Positions 16,176-26,231 of a stretch of 64,000 nucleotides of DNA are shown here, piece after piece. The position numbers and the translations under genes are program-made. Each line of letters starts with the position of its first letter. Positions within the stretch are counted from its first letter, which is position 1. The stretch spans positions 113,344-177,343 of the forward strand of contig NZ_JAIBOA010000017.1 in assembly GCF_019458805.1 (NCBI RefSeq). Direction: 5' to 3'. This DNA comes from Actinomadura parmotrematis (lineage in GTDB: Bacteria; Actinomycetota; Actinomycetes; Streptosporangiales; Streptosporangiaceae). The notes under the pieces are model-generated. The model did not search any database. It saw nothing but the letters and a program-made list of their open reading frames with translations, and was not told the origin of the DNA.

Positions 16176-16394
16176 TTGAAAGATCATGTTTCCGGGGCCG
16201 TACTGGCCTGGCGCAAGAGCACGCGCAGCTTCTCCTCCGACGACTGCGTCGAGGTGGCCCCGCTGCCGTCCGCCGCCGTGCTGGCGCGCGACTCCAAGGA
16301 CGCCGCCGGGGGCGCCGTCCTGTTCGACCGGGCCGGGTGGCGGGCGCTCCTCACTCGTGTGAAGGAGGGGGAGTTGGACTTGCCCGGCCGCTGA
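16176..16394 (+). CDS. DUF397 small partner protein
   Basis: A 72-residue DUF397 protein with the family core WRKSTRSFSSDDCVEVAPLP, then VLARDSKDAAGGAVLFDRAGW. It is the usual partner or antagonist of the upstream XRE-DUF5753 protein (family knowledge). The start is the least certain point. No ATG or GTG is in frame at the right place, so TTG at 16176 is chosen, 10 nt after the regulator stop. Confidence 0.85.
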   Translation: MKDHVSGAVLAWRKSTRSFSSDDCVEVAPLPSAAVLARDSKDAAGGAVLFDRAGWRALLTRVKEGELDLPGR

Positions 16395-16402
16395 CGCGGT
16401 GG

Positions 16403-16455
16403 CGCCGCACGGCCGTCGTTCCGGGGATTTCCGGGGCGGCGGCCGTGCGGCGTTT
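16403..16455 (+). terminator. Hairpin terminator after DUF397
   Basis: A perfect 13-bp stem (CGCCGCACGGCCG at 16403-16415 and its complement at 16440-16452) with a 24-nt loop, followed by TTTC. It sits between the XRE/DUF397 operon and the antiporter gene. Confidence 0.75.
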
Positions 16456-16478
16456 CGGGGGTGGGGCCGGGCGGTGTG

Positions 16479-17816
16479 ATGAAGAAGGTGGTGTTCGGGA
16501 GGATTCGAGGGGTCGTGGGCGGGCAGCGGCGGTGGGTGAGTCTCCCCGATCTGCTGTTCCTGGTCGCCGGTGCGGCCGCGCTGCTCGCGGCGCTGCTGCC
16601 GGGGCTGCTGGACCGGCTGCCGCTGTCGCAGCCCATGCTCTTCCTCGGCGCCGGCGCGGCGCTCTACCTGCTGCCGCTCGGGCTGCCGGTGCCCGACCCG
16701 GTGGCGCACGCCGGGACCGTCGAGCACGTCGCCGAGGTGTGCGTGATCGTGTCGCTGATGGGGGCGGGGCTGGCGCTGAACCGCCCGTTCGGGCGGCGCT
16801 GGTCGTCGACGGCGCGGCTGCTCGCCGTCGCCATGCCGCTGACGATGCTCGGCGTCGCCGCCGTCGCGTACTGGGCGGCGGGGTGGCCCGCCGCGGCGGC
16901 GCTGCTGATCGGCGCGGTGCTGGCGCCGACCGACCCCGTCCTCGCCGCCGACGTGCGCGTCGGCGAGCCCGCCGGGGCCGACGGCGAGAGCGAGCCGGAC
17001 CGGGACGACGACGAGGTCCGCTTCGCGCTGACCTCCGAGGCCGGCCTGAACGACGGCCTGGCGTTCCCCGTCGTCGCCGCCGCGATCGCGCTCGCCGCGG
17101 GCGGCGGCGCCGCGCACTGGGCGCTGGTCGACGTCCTGTACAAGTGCGTGGTCGGCGGCGTCGCCGGCCTCGCGGCGGGCCGCCTGCTCGGCCGGCTGTT
17201 CTTCCACACCGACCGCCCCGAGCTGCGCCTCGCCGAGCAGCGCGAGGGGTTCGTCGCGCTCGCCGCGACGCTGCTCGCCTACGGCGCCGCCGAGGTGGCG
17301 GGCGGCTACGGGTTCGTCGCGGTGTTCGTCACCGCCTGTTCCATCCGCGCCGCCGAGCGCAGCCACGGCTACCACGGCGTCCTGCACGGCTTCACCGAGC
17401 AGATCGAGCGCCTGTTCACCGCCTGGCTGCTGCTGCTCGCCGGCGGGTTCGCCGTCTCGGGCGGCCTGTCCGCGCTGACCTGGGAGGGGGCCGCGATCGG
17501 GCTGGCGCTGCTGCTGGTCGTCCGGCCGCTGGTGGCGTGGGTGTCGCTGCACCGGGGACTCCCCGGGCCGCGCGAGCGGGCGGTGATCGCGTTCTTCGGC
17601 GTGCGCGGCATCGGCTCGCTGTTCTACCTCGCCTACGCGCTCGGCCACACCGACTTCGGCGTCGCGCCCGAGGAGCTGTGGGCCGTCGTGACCTTCACCA
17701 TCGTCGTTTCGGTGCTGCTGCACGGCGTGACGGCCAAGGCCGTCCTCGGCCGCCTGGACGGGCTGCGCGAGCGCCGCGCCCGGCGGCAGGGCCGCGAGGA
17801 GCTGCCCGCGGTGTAG
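16479..17816 (+). CDS. CPA1-type cation:proton antiporter
   Basis: A 445-residue inner-membrane antiporter with about 12 hydrophobic segments. The NhaP/CPA1 signature region is present: GAVLAPTDPVLAADV (TDP motif) and FALTSEAGLNDGLAFP, whose ND pair binds the transported ion. A later FFGVRGIGSLFYLAYAL matches the conserved arginine helix. It exchanges Na+ or K+ for H+. I took ATG 16479; a GTG at 16461 with no spacer from its G-run is less likely. The N-terminus is short and basic. Confidence 0.88.
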   Translation: MKKVVFGRIRGVVGGQRRWVSLPDLLFLVAGAAALLAALLPGLLDRLPLSQPMLFLGAGAALYLLPLGLPVPDPVAHAGTVEHVAEVCVIVSLMGAGLALNRPFGRRWSSTARLLAVAMPLTMLGVAAVAYWAAGWPAAAALLIGAVLAPTDPVLAADVRVGEPAGADGESEPDRDDDEVRFALTSEAGLNDGLAFPVVAAAIALAAGGGAAHWALVDVLYKCVVGGVAGLAAGRLLGRLFFHTDRPELRLAEQREGFVALAATLLAYGAAEVAGGYGFVAVFVTACSIRAAERSHGYHGVLHGFTEQIERLFTAWLLLLAGGFAVSGGLSALTWEGAAIGLALLLVVRPLVAWVSLHRGLPGPRERAVIAFFGVRGIGSLFYLAYALGHTDFGVAPEELWAVVTFTIVVSVLLHGVTAKAVLGRLDGLRERRARRQGREELPAV

Positions 17817-17840
17817 GGCGGGCGGTGCGGGGCGGGCGGA

Positions 17841-17863
17841 GTGTCGCAGGGGAGGGGCATGAT
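17841..17863 (+). promoter_or_regulatory. Candidate PafBC-type DNA-damage promoter for recD2
   Basis: GTGTCGCAG (17841-17849), 8-nt spacer, CATGAT (17858-17863), then 6 nt to the GTG start at 17870. Spacing matches the LexA-independent damage promoter TTGTCRGTG-N8-TANNNT. TGTCR is intact, but the -10 has C for the first T. It would give a leaderless transcript. This is the weakest of the four similar sites. Confidence 0.42.
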
Positions 17864-17869
17864 GGGGGC

Positions 17870-20081
<2,212 letters not shown>

Positions 20082-20098
<17 letters not shown>

Positions 20099-20858
20099 AC
20101 TCCCACGGGTCGTGGGCGGAGAAGACGGTCACCTTGCCCGCGTCCGCGCGGGCGAGGGCGCGCAGCCGGTCCACGTTGGCGAGCCGGAGCGTCCGGTCGC
20201 TCTCGTTGGCCTCCTGGATCAGGTTCATCAGGGGGTGCACGACGGGGTCGGGGCGGTCGACCTCGCCGTGGTAGAAGTAGCAGTCGCCCGCGTGGACGAG
20301 CGTGCCGTCCCCGGTGTCGACGGCGACGCCGATGTGGCCGGGGGTGTGGCCCGCCATCGGCAGCAGCAGGATCTCCGGCGGCAGCCCCGCGAACGCCTGG
20401 ACGCCCGCGAAGCCGCCCCACTCCTCGCCGGGGGCGTCCGCGTAGGTCCGCCAGCGCACCCCGTGGGCGAGCTGTGCCTCGTGCCCGGCCGGGTCCTCGG
20501 CGGCGTGCACGTGGACGGTGGCGCCGGGGAAGTCGGCGAGTCCGCCGATGTGGTCGTTGTGCAGGTGGGTGACGATGACGTGCCGGACGTCGGCGGGGTC
20601 GTGCCCGAGCGCCCGGACCTGGTGCAGCGCGGTCTCGGCGGGGTCCAGGACGGGCCCGGCGTAGGAGATCCAGTCGGCGCCGAGGCGCTCGGCGGGGCGG
20701 GCGACGTCGCGGGTGCCGAGCCCGGCGTCCACGAGGACGAGCCCCGCCGCGGCGGTCTCGATCAGCAGGCAGTGGCAGACCGCGCGGGCCGGGGCGCCCC
20801 GGCCGTCCACGGTCTCGATCTCGCTGAGGGATCCACAGTTGAGGTGGTGAACGCGCAT
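20082..20858 (-). CDS. MBL-fold metallohydrolase (lactonase-like)
   Basis: A 258-residue metallo-beta-lactamase-fold hydrolase. It has MRVHHLNCGS at the start, the zinc motif VTHLHNDHIGG (HxHxDH), a later MAGHTPGHIGV and a C-terminal FSAHDPWEFSR. These features resemble AHL-lactonase-like and quorum-quenching-type MBL proteins; substrate cannot be read. The ATG is coupled to the TetR stop (TGATG) and sits in the same two-gene operon, so it is probably repressed by that TetR. A GTG one codon upstream is possible. Confidence 0.86.
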
Positions 20859-21448
20859 CACGGCTCCCTGACGGTGGCGGCGGCCGCCGCGCGCTCGGCG
20901 AGCGAGCGGGCGACGGTCCGCAGGACGGTGGTGTCCCGCTGGACGCGGGCGAGCATGATCGCTCCTTGCAGGGACGACAGCAGCAGCGCGGCGAGCGCCC
21001 CGGCGTCCCCGGCCGGGACGCCCCAGCGGACGAGCGCGCCTTCGAGGCCGGCGAGCCAGCCGGCGTAGGCGTCGGCGCAGGCGTCGCGGATCGGCCCGTC
21101 GTCGGCGGCGGTCTCCAGCGCGATGGTCGCGACGGGGCAGCCCTTGGCGTAGCCGGACTCCTCCAGGAGGCGGGCGTAGTACTCCCCGATCGCCAGGACG
21201 CCGTCGTGGGCGCCGGTCGCGTCCGCCGCCGCGGCGGCGAGCTCCCCGGCGACGGCGGCGGCCGACAGCCGGACGGCGTCGGCGCCGAGCTGCTCCTTGC
21301 CGCCGGGGAAGTGGAAGTACAGCGAGCCCTTGGGGGCGCCGCTCTCGGCGAGGACCTGGTTGAGCCCGGTGCCGTGGTAGCCCTGCCGCTGGAACAGCCC
21401 GGCCGCCGTCTCCAGGACGCGGGCGCGGGTCTCGCCGTGAGGTGCCAT
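20858..21448 (-). CDS. TetR/AcrR regulator (LmrA/YxaF type)
   Basis: A 196-residue TetR-family repressor. The N-terminal HTH includes ARVLETAAGLFQRQGYHGTGL then APKGSLYFHFPGGKEQL. The C-terminal block ESGYAKGCPVATIALE is typical of the LmrA/YxaF branch. It heads an operon with the MBL hydrolase (overlapping stop/start). A perfect operator-like palindrome lies 12 nt upstream of the start, consistent with autorepression. Confidence 0.93.
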   Translation of the reverse strand: MAPHGETRARVLETAAGLFQRQGYHGTGLNQVLAESGAPKGSLYFHFPGGKEQLGADAVRLSAAAVAGELAAAAADATGAHDGVLAIGEYYARLLEESGYAKGCPVATIALETAADDGPIRDACADAYAGWLAGLEGALVRWGVPAGDAGALAALLLSSLQGAIMLARVQRDTTVLRTVARSLAERAAAAATVREP

Positions 21449-21459
21449 GACCTAGATAC

Positions 21460-21471
21460 TAGACCGGTCTA
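21460..21471. promoter_or_regulatory. TetR operator TAGACCGGTCTA
   Basis: A perfect 12-bp palindrome just upstream of the TetR-MBL operon. Its core matches my recollection of the LmrA/QdoR box in Bacillus (TAGACC/GGTCTA half-sites), agreeing with the LmrA-like C-terminus of the adjacent TetR. AT-rich sequence on both sides suits an overlapping promoter. Confidence 0.75.
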
Positions 21472-21509
21472 CCTATTTTTGGAAGCCCCGGGATCCACCC
21501 GGCCGGTGC

Positions 21510-22079
21510 TCAGCGCGCGGCGTGCCGCTCGACGGCGTCCAGCGCCATGGTCTCGGCCAGCGCGTAGATCTGCTCGATCTCCTCGGCGCCGCCGTCGAAG
21601 CGGCCGCCCGCCTCGGACGCGGCGAGGCCCATGCCGAGGGTGTCCAGCAGCCGCTGGAGCGGCACGACGACCGGTTCGGGGACGCCCGCGTCGCGCAGGA
21701 TCGCCTGCATCGCCTGCCGGGGGCGGAGCGCGCCGGGCGTGACGGTCGGGCGCGCGAACAGCAGGGGGAACAGCTCGGGGTGGCGGCGGGCGACCTCGCG
21801 GACGCCCGAGCCGAGGACGCGCAGCCGGTCCCGCCAGGGGAGCGCCGGGTCGTCGGCGGGCATCTCGGCGAGCAGCCGCTCGACCAGGCCGTCCAGCAGG
21901 CCCGCCTTGTCGCCGACGTAGCGGTAGAGCGCCATCGGCGTGACGCCGAGGCGGGCGGCGACCGCGCGCATGGAGACGGCGTCCAGGCCGCGCTCCTCGG
22001 CGAGGCCGAGGGTCGCGTCGAGGACCTCGTCGCGGGTGAGGCCGCGGGTGCCGCGTCCGCGCCTGGCCGGGGTGTTCAC
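21510..22079 (-). CDS. TetR-family regulator (tetracycline-repressor-like C-terminus)
   Basis: A 189-residue repressor beginning at GTG. The HTH is LTRDEVLDATLGLAEERGLD, then MRAVAARLGVTPMALYRYVG. The C-terminal half (RHPELFPLLFARPTVTPGALRPRQAMQAIL) is of the TetR_C_1 type, which usually responds to a drug-like ligand. It is divergent from the MFS exporter with a 52-nt intergenic region containing a palindrome, the classic repressor/exporter arrangement. Confidence 0.92.
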   Translation of the reverse strand: MNTPARRGRGTRGLTRDEVLDATLGLAEERGLDAVSMRAVAARLGVTPMALYRYVGDKAGLLDGLVERLLAEMPADDPALPWRDRLRVLGSGVREVARRHPELFPLLFARPTVTPGALRPRQAMQAILRDAGVPEPVVVPLQRLLDTLGMGLAASEAGGRFDGGAEEIEQIYALAETMALDAVERHAAR

Positions 22080-22097
22080 GGGGCCAGTCTAGTGCTT

Positions 22098-22114
22098 AAT
22101 ATACAGCGTATATT
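22098..22114. promoter_or_regulatory. Operator in the TetR/MFS intergenic region
   Basis: A perfect 7-bp inverted repeat AATATAC-agc-GTATATT, conspicuously AT-rich against the GC background, midway between the divergent TetR and MFS starts. It probably covers both promoters. Confidence 0.75.
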
Positions 22115-22131
22115 TTCTGGAAGGGGGCGCG

Positions 22132-23505
22132 ATGCGTTCCTCCCGCCGGACCCTGGCGGTCGCCGCGACCGCCGGGTACCTGCTCGTCCTCGACCTCGCC
22201 GGGGTGAACCTCGCCCTCCCCGGCATGCGCCGCGACCTGCACGCCTCCCTCGCGGAGGTGCAGTGGTCGGTGGACGCCTACGCGCTGGCCCTGGCGGCGC
22301 TGCTGCTCCCGGCGGGCGCCCTCGCCGACCGGGCCGGGCGCCGCCGCCTGTTCCTGGCGGGCCTCGCGCTGTTCACCGCCGCCTCGCTGGCCTGCGCGCT
22401 CGCGCCGTCCCCGGGGGTCCTGGACGCCTGCCGGGCCGTCCAGGGCGCGGGCGGCGCGGTCCTCTACGGGACGGGCGCGCCGCTGGTCGCCGCGGCCTTC
22501 CCGGCGGGCGCGGCCCGCAACCGCGCGCTCGGGGTGTTCGCCGCCTCCACCGGCGCCGCGCTCGCGACGGCGCCGCTCGTCGGCGGCCTCCTCACCGAGC
22601 TGGCCGGCTGGCGGGCGATCTTCCTGCTGAACGTGCCGATCGGGCTCGCCGCGCTCGCCGTCGCGGCCCGCTCGGCGGCCGAGTCCCGCGATCCGGGCGC
22701 CCGGCCGCTGGACGTGCGGGCCGCCGCCCGCCTCGCCGCCGGCCTCGCGGGCGCGCTCGCCGCGCTGATCGAGGGGCCGCGCCTCGGCTGGCCCGTCCCG
22801 CTGCTGCTCGTCGGCGCCGCCGCGCTCGCCGTCGCCGCGTCGGGGCTGGCCCGGCTGCCCGGCGCGGAGCTGCTGCGCGACCGGCTGTACGCGGCCAACG
22901 CGGTGAGCGCGCTCGGCTTCAACGGGGCGGGCGCGGGCGCGATGGCCTACTTCTCCCTCTACGCGCAGGAGAGCATGGACGCCCGGCCGCTGGTGGCGGG
23001 CCTGTGGTTCCTCACCTACAGCGTGCCCGCGCTCGCCGCGCCGCTGCTGCTCGGCCGGGCCGTGCACCGGCTGCCGCCCGCCGCGCTCGTCGCGTCCGGG
23101 ACGCTGCTGGTCGCCCTGTCGAGCGTGCTGCTGGCGGTGACGGCGGGGGAGTGGGCGGCGATGGTGCCCGGCCTCGTCGCGGGCGGCGCCGGGATCGGGA
23201 TCTCCAGCCTGGTGTCGGGGCAGGTCGCCCTGACCGCGTCCCCGCCGGGACGCGAGGGCGCCGCCTCCGGCGTCGTCAGCACCGTCAAGCAGCTCGCGAT
23301 CGGGGCGGGCGTCGCCGTCCTCGGCGTCCCCTACGGGCTCGGCGGGGTCGTCCCCATGCTGCTGGCGGCGGCGGCGATCGCGTTCACGGCCGCTCTGCCG
23401 GCCCTCGCGCTGCTGCGGCCAGCAGGGCGGCGAGGGGCGCGCCGAGGCGGTCGCGCAGCGCCGGATCGCGCACCCGCCCGTCCGGCCCGAGGTCCGGGCG
23501 GGTGA
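22132..23505 (+). CDS. MFS multidrug exporter (DHA2-like)
   Basis: A 457-residue major-facilitator exporter. The motif-A loop ALADRAGRRRLFLAGLALF lies between TM2 and TM3. Other helices are clear (LVGGLLTELAGWRAIFLLNVPIG matches the DHA2 motif C/TM5-6 region). It likely expels a hydrophobic drug using the proton gradient, under control of the divergent TetR. The last ~40 residues are low-complexity Arg/Ala/Pro and run 122 nt into the convergent FMN-reductase gene, so the annotated C-terminus may be a read-on tail. Confidence 0.88.
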   Translation: MRSSRRTLAVAATAGYLLVLDLAGVNLALPGMRRDLHASLAEVQWSVDAYALALAALLLPAGALADRAGRRRLFLAGLALFTAASLACALAPSPGVLDACRAVQGAGGAVLYGTGAPLVAAAFPAGAARNRALGVFAASTGAALATAPLVGGLLTELAGWRAIFLLNVPIGLAALAVAARSAAESRDPGARPLDVRAAARLAAGLAGALAALIEGPRLGWPVPLLLVGAAALAVAASGLARLPGAELLRDRLYAANAVSALGFNGAGAGAMAYFSLYAQESMDARPLVAGLWFLTYSVPALAAPLLLGRAVHRLPPAALVASGTLLVALSSVLLAVTAGEWAAMVPGLVAGGAGIGISSLVSGQVALTASPPGREGAASGVVSTVKQLAIGAGVAVLGVPYGLGGVVPMLLAAAAIAFTAALPALALLRPAGRRGARRGGRAAPDRAPARPARGPGG

Positions 23506-23950
23506 CGGGGACGCGCGCGCACGCCTCCTCGACGATCTCCGCGCCGGCGTAGCCGAGCACCTTGCGCAGCGAGGCGTGCGCGTCGGCGCCGCCGGCCGGG
23601 GCGGCCGGGGACGCGACGTTGATCCAGGCGACCGGGCGGCCGGACAGCTCGCCGCCGCCGATCGTCCAGTCCAGCAGGTTCTTGAACGAGCCGGGCAGGG
23701 CGCCGGCGTACTCGGGCGTGCAGAACAGCACCGCGTCCGCCGCGCCGATCGCCGACCGCAGCGCGGCGACGGGCGCGGGCGGCGGGTCGCGGTCGTCGTC
23801 GGGGTTGAAGTGCGGCAGCGCCCCCATGCCGCCGAACACCTCGCCGGACGTGCCGGGCGGCGCCGCGTCGAGGGCGGCGCGGAGCGCGGCCTCGTTGGTG
23901 GAGCCGGCCCGCAGGCTGCCGCAGACGAGCAGGACCCGGGGGGACGTCAT
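23384..23950 (-). CDS. NADPH-dependent FMN reductase family protein
   Basis: A 188-residue flavodoxin-fold oxidoreductase. The FMN phosphate loop VCGSLRAGSTNEAAL is at the N-terminus. FCTPEYAGALPGSFKNLLDW is the conserved PEYN/PEYA flavin-contacting block. GRPVAWINVASPAAPAGG follows. It reduces FMN, quinones or azo compounds using NAD(P)H. The start ATG at 23950 gives the expected family N-terminus. The 3' 122 nt overlap the end of the MFS gene on the other strand. Confidence 0.88.
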   Translation of the reverse strand: MTSPRVLLVCGSLRAGSTNEAALRAALDAAPPGTSGEVFGGMGALPHFNPDDDRDPPPAPVAALRSAIGAADAVLFCTPEYAGALPGSFKNLLDWTIGGGELSGRPVAWINVASPAAPAGGADAHASLRKVLGYAGAEIVEEACARVPVTRPDLGPDGRVRDPALRDRLGAPLAALLAAAARGPAERP

Positions 23951-23988
23951 GATCGCGATGCTAGCGGCCGGGCCGGGCCGGGGGCCGG

Positions 23989-25413
23989 TCAGGCGGCCGA
24001 GTCGCGGCGGTGGTTCGCCGAGCGCTGCTCGCTCGTCCCGGTCCGGGCCTGCTGGTACTCGGGCGGGTGGTGGGAGTGCGCGGTCTCGCGGGGCCGCCAG
24101 GGCAGCGCGCCGAGGTCGGCGGCCGCGGCGTTGCGCTCGGCGGCCTGGGCGGCCGACTGGGCCGCCCGGCGGAGCCCGACGCCCGCCCGGTCCATCACCC
24201 GGGCCGGCCGCTCGGGCAGGTGGCGGGTCATCCGGCGGCTGCGCCGCCACTGCTCGCGGGCGTGCGCCCGGTGCTCCACCCGCAGCTGCTCGATCAGCCG
24301 GTCGACCTGCATGAGGATCTCGCCGTACAGGGCCCACCGGTCGTCGCCGATCGCCGGGTCGCGGAGGCGCCCGGCGAGCCGGTCGCGGCGCTCGCGGGCG
24401 GTGCGGATGTGCCGGTCGAGGGTCTGCTCGGCGCCCGTCGGGGCCGAGTCGGTGACGAGGTCGGAGCGGGCGAGGGTGCCGTAGGAGGCGATGCAGAGCG
24501 CGATCTCGTCGAGGGTGTCGGCGAGCTGGGTGCGGACCGGCCCGTCGTCGAGCGGCCGCTGCCCCGACAGGTGCGCGGCGTCGGCGAGGGCGCGGGTGAG
24601 GCCGCGCAGCGACAGGGTGAAGTGCTCCATCGTCTCCACGCCGTTGCGGAGGGCGGCGCCGGCGTCGATGAGGCGGCGGGCGCGCGGGTTGAAGCGCAGG
24701 CTGTCCTCGGCGGCGGTGAGCTCGCGGTCGGCGCGGCCGATGTCGGCGAACAGCCGCTCGGCGTCGCGCTGCCAGGCGTCGGCCTGGTCGGCGTGCAGCC
24801 CGGCGCGCAGCTGGTCGTCGACGGTGTCGAGGAGGCGGGACAGGCGGTCGGCGAGGTCCTGCACGGCCTCGGCGGCGGGCCGCACCCGGACCGGCGGCAG
24901 CAGCAGGCTCGCGGCGAGCCCGACGCCCGCGCCGATGAGCGTCTCCAGGATGCGGTCCCACGCGGCGGCCTCGTTGGCGGCGCCGATCGCGAAGATCAGC
25001 ATCGCGCTGATCGGGACCTCCAGCATCTGGTCGCCGGTCGGCAGCACGTGCCCGACGACCAGCGCCGCCAGGATCGTCAGGGTGAGGCTCCACCAGGAGA
25101 ACCCGACGGTGGTGGCGAACAGCACCGCGAGGACGACCCCCGAGGTGACGGCCACCACCCGCCAGAAGCCCGACCGGATGGTCTCGTACAGCGAGAACTG
25201 CACGACCAGCAGGGCGGTCAGCGGGGCGAGGAGCGGCGCCGGGCTGCCCTCGGGCAGGACCCGGAGGGCCAGCAGGTAGGCGGCCATCGAGGTGAGGGTG
25301 AGCCGGGCGATGCGGACGACGGTGCGCTGCCGCTCCGAGGAGACCTGCAGCGGCATCCGGTCGGCGTGGGCGCTGCGGGCGGCACGGGCGGCGCGGGCGG
25401 TACGGAAGAACAC
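23989..25413 (-). CDS. FUSC-family (aromatic acid exporter-like) membrane protein
   Basis: A 474-residue protein with a hydrophobic N-terminal block of about five or six TM segments (AYLLALRVLPEG, PLTALLVVQFSLYETIRSGFWRVVAV, LTLTILAALVVGHVL, VPISAMLIFAIGA, LIGAGVGLAASLLLPPV). A long helical, charged cytoplasmic region follows to the end. This is the half-size FUSC/ArAE layout. The substrate is unknown. The start is uncertain: GTG 25413 (as given) or ATG about 19 codons in (MPLQVSSERQ); neither has a clear ribosome site. Confidence 0.75.
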   Translation of the reverse strand: MFFRTARAARAARSAHADRMPLQVSSERQRTVVRIARLTLTSMAAYLLALRVLPEGSPAPLLAPLTALLVVQFSLYETIRSGFWRVVAVTSGVVLAVLFATTVGFSWWSLTLTILAALVVGHVLPTGDQMLEVPISAMLIFAIGAANEAAAWDRILETLIGAGVGLAASLLLPPVRVRPAAEAVQDLADRLSRLLDTVDDQLRAGLHADQADAWQRDAERLFADIGRADRELTAAEDSLRFNPRARRLIDAGAALRNGVETMEHFTLSLRGLTRALADAAHLSGQRPLDDGPVRTQLADTLDEIALCIASYGTLARSDLVTDSAPTGAEQTLDRHIRTARERRDRLAGRLRDPAIGDDRWALYGEILMQVDRLIEQLRVEHRAHAREQWRRSRRMTRHLPERPARVMDRAGVGLRRAAQSAAQAAERNAAAADLGALPWRPRETAHSHHPPEYQQARTGTSEQRSANHRRDSAA

Positions 25414-25531
25414 GGGCGCTGGATCCAGGGTCGGTGCTGAAACGATCTGAACGGGCTGTCCGAAAAGGGTGCCTCCTGGTTACTAAAGCGGATCGGGCCC
25501 CATGTGTTCCCTGACCGGGGGCAAAGCGCGG

Positions 25532-26077
25532 CTAAATATCCCCGGGGCCCGCGCGGCGGGACCGGAAGGCGGCGACGTTGGTGCGGTTGGCGCAGGACGC
25601 CGAGCAGAACCGGCGGCGGCCGCCGCGCGAGGTGTCGGCGTAGACGCGGCCGCAGCCGCCGGCCGCGCAGACTCCGGTGCGGGTGAGACCGTGCTCGGCG
25701 AGCAGCTCGGCGAGCCGCATGAGCGTGGTGGCGCGGAACCGGTCGGGCAACCGCGCCGAGGGCGGCGCGAAGTGCAGGTGCAGCGGCTCGCCGTCGTGCG
25801 CCGACAGGTGCGGGTGCATGGGGGTGCGCAGCATCAGCCGGTTCAGCAGGTCCACCGCCTCGCGCAGCTCGCCGGTCTCGAACAGCGGGCGCAGGTTGCG
25901 GCCCCATGCGCGCAGCCGGCGGGCGCCCGCCTCGTCCAGCTCGCTCCAGCGGAACCCGTGCGCGCGCAGCAGGGCCCGCAGCGCCTCGTCCGAGGCGTCC
26001 GCGCCGGGGACGGTGGCGGCGTTCACCAGCGCGACGGCGGCGGCCACGCCCTGGCTCCGGTACCCGCTGTCGTGCAC
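25532..26077 (-). CDS. CGNR zinc-finger (ABATE-domain) protein
   Basis: A 181-residue putative regulator. The N-terminal ABATE-like region (VAAAVALVNAATVPGA, LRAWGRNLRPLFETGELREAVDLLN) is followed by a C-terminal treble-clef CGNR zinc finger: CAAGGCGRVYADTS then RFCSASCANRTNVAAFRSRR, ending with the NR pair that names the family. The GTG start at 26077 has a strong ribosome site (GGGAGGAG). It is divergent from the CoA-disulfide-reductase-like gene, which it may regulate. Confidence 0.9.
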   Translation of the reverse strand: MHDSGYRSQGVAAAVALVNAATVPGADASDEALRALLRAHGFRWSELDEAGARRLRAWGRNLRPLFETGELREAVDLLNRLMLRTPMHPHLSAHDGEPLHLHFAPPSARLPDRFRATTLMRLAELLAEHGLTRTGVCAAGGCGRVYADTSRGGRRRFCSASCANRTNVAAFRSRRAGPGDI

Positions 26078-26231
26078 GCGCGTCTCCTCCCGCTCGGGGT
26101 CACCAGTCTCCCCGGCGCGGCCCCGCCGCGTGTACCGGCCGCGCGGTGGGGGAGGTGCCGGGGATAAAGTGCGAGGCCGGTCCGCGGGGACGGGCTCGCG
26201 GAGACAGGGGCGCGGGGGACAGGGGAGCGCG

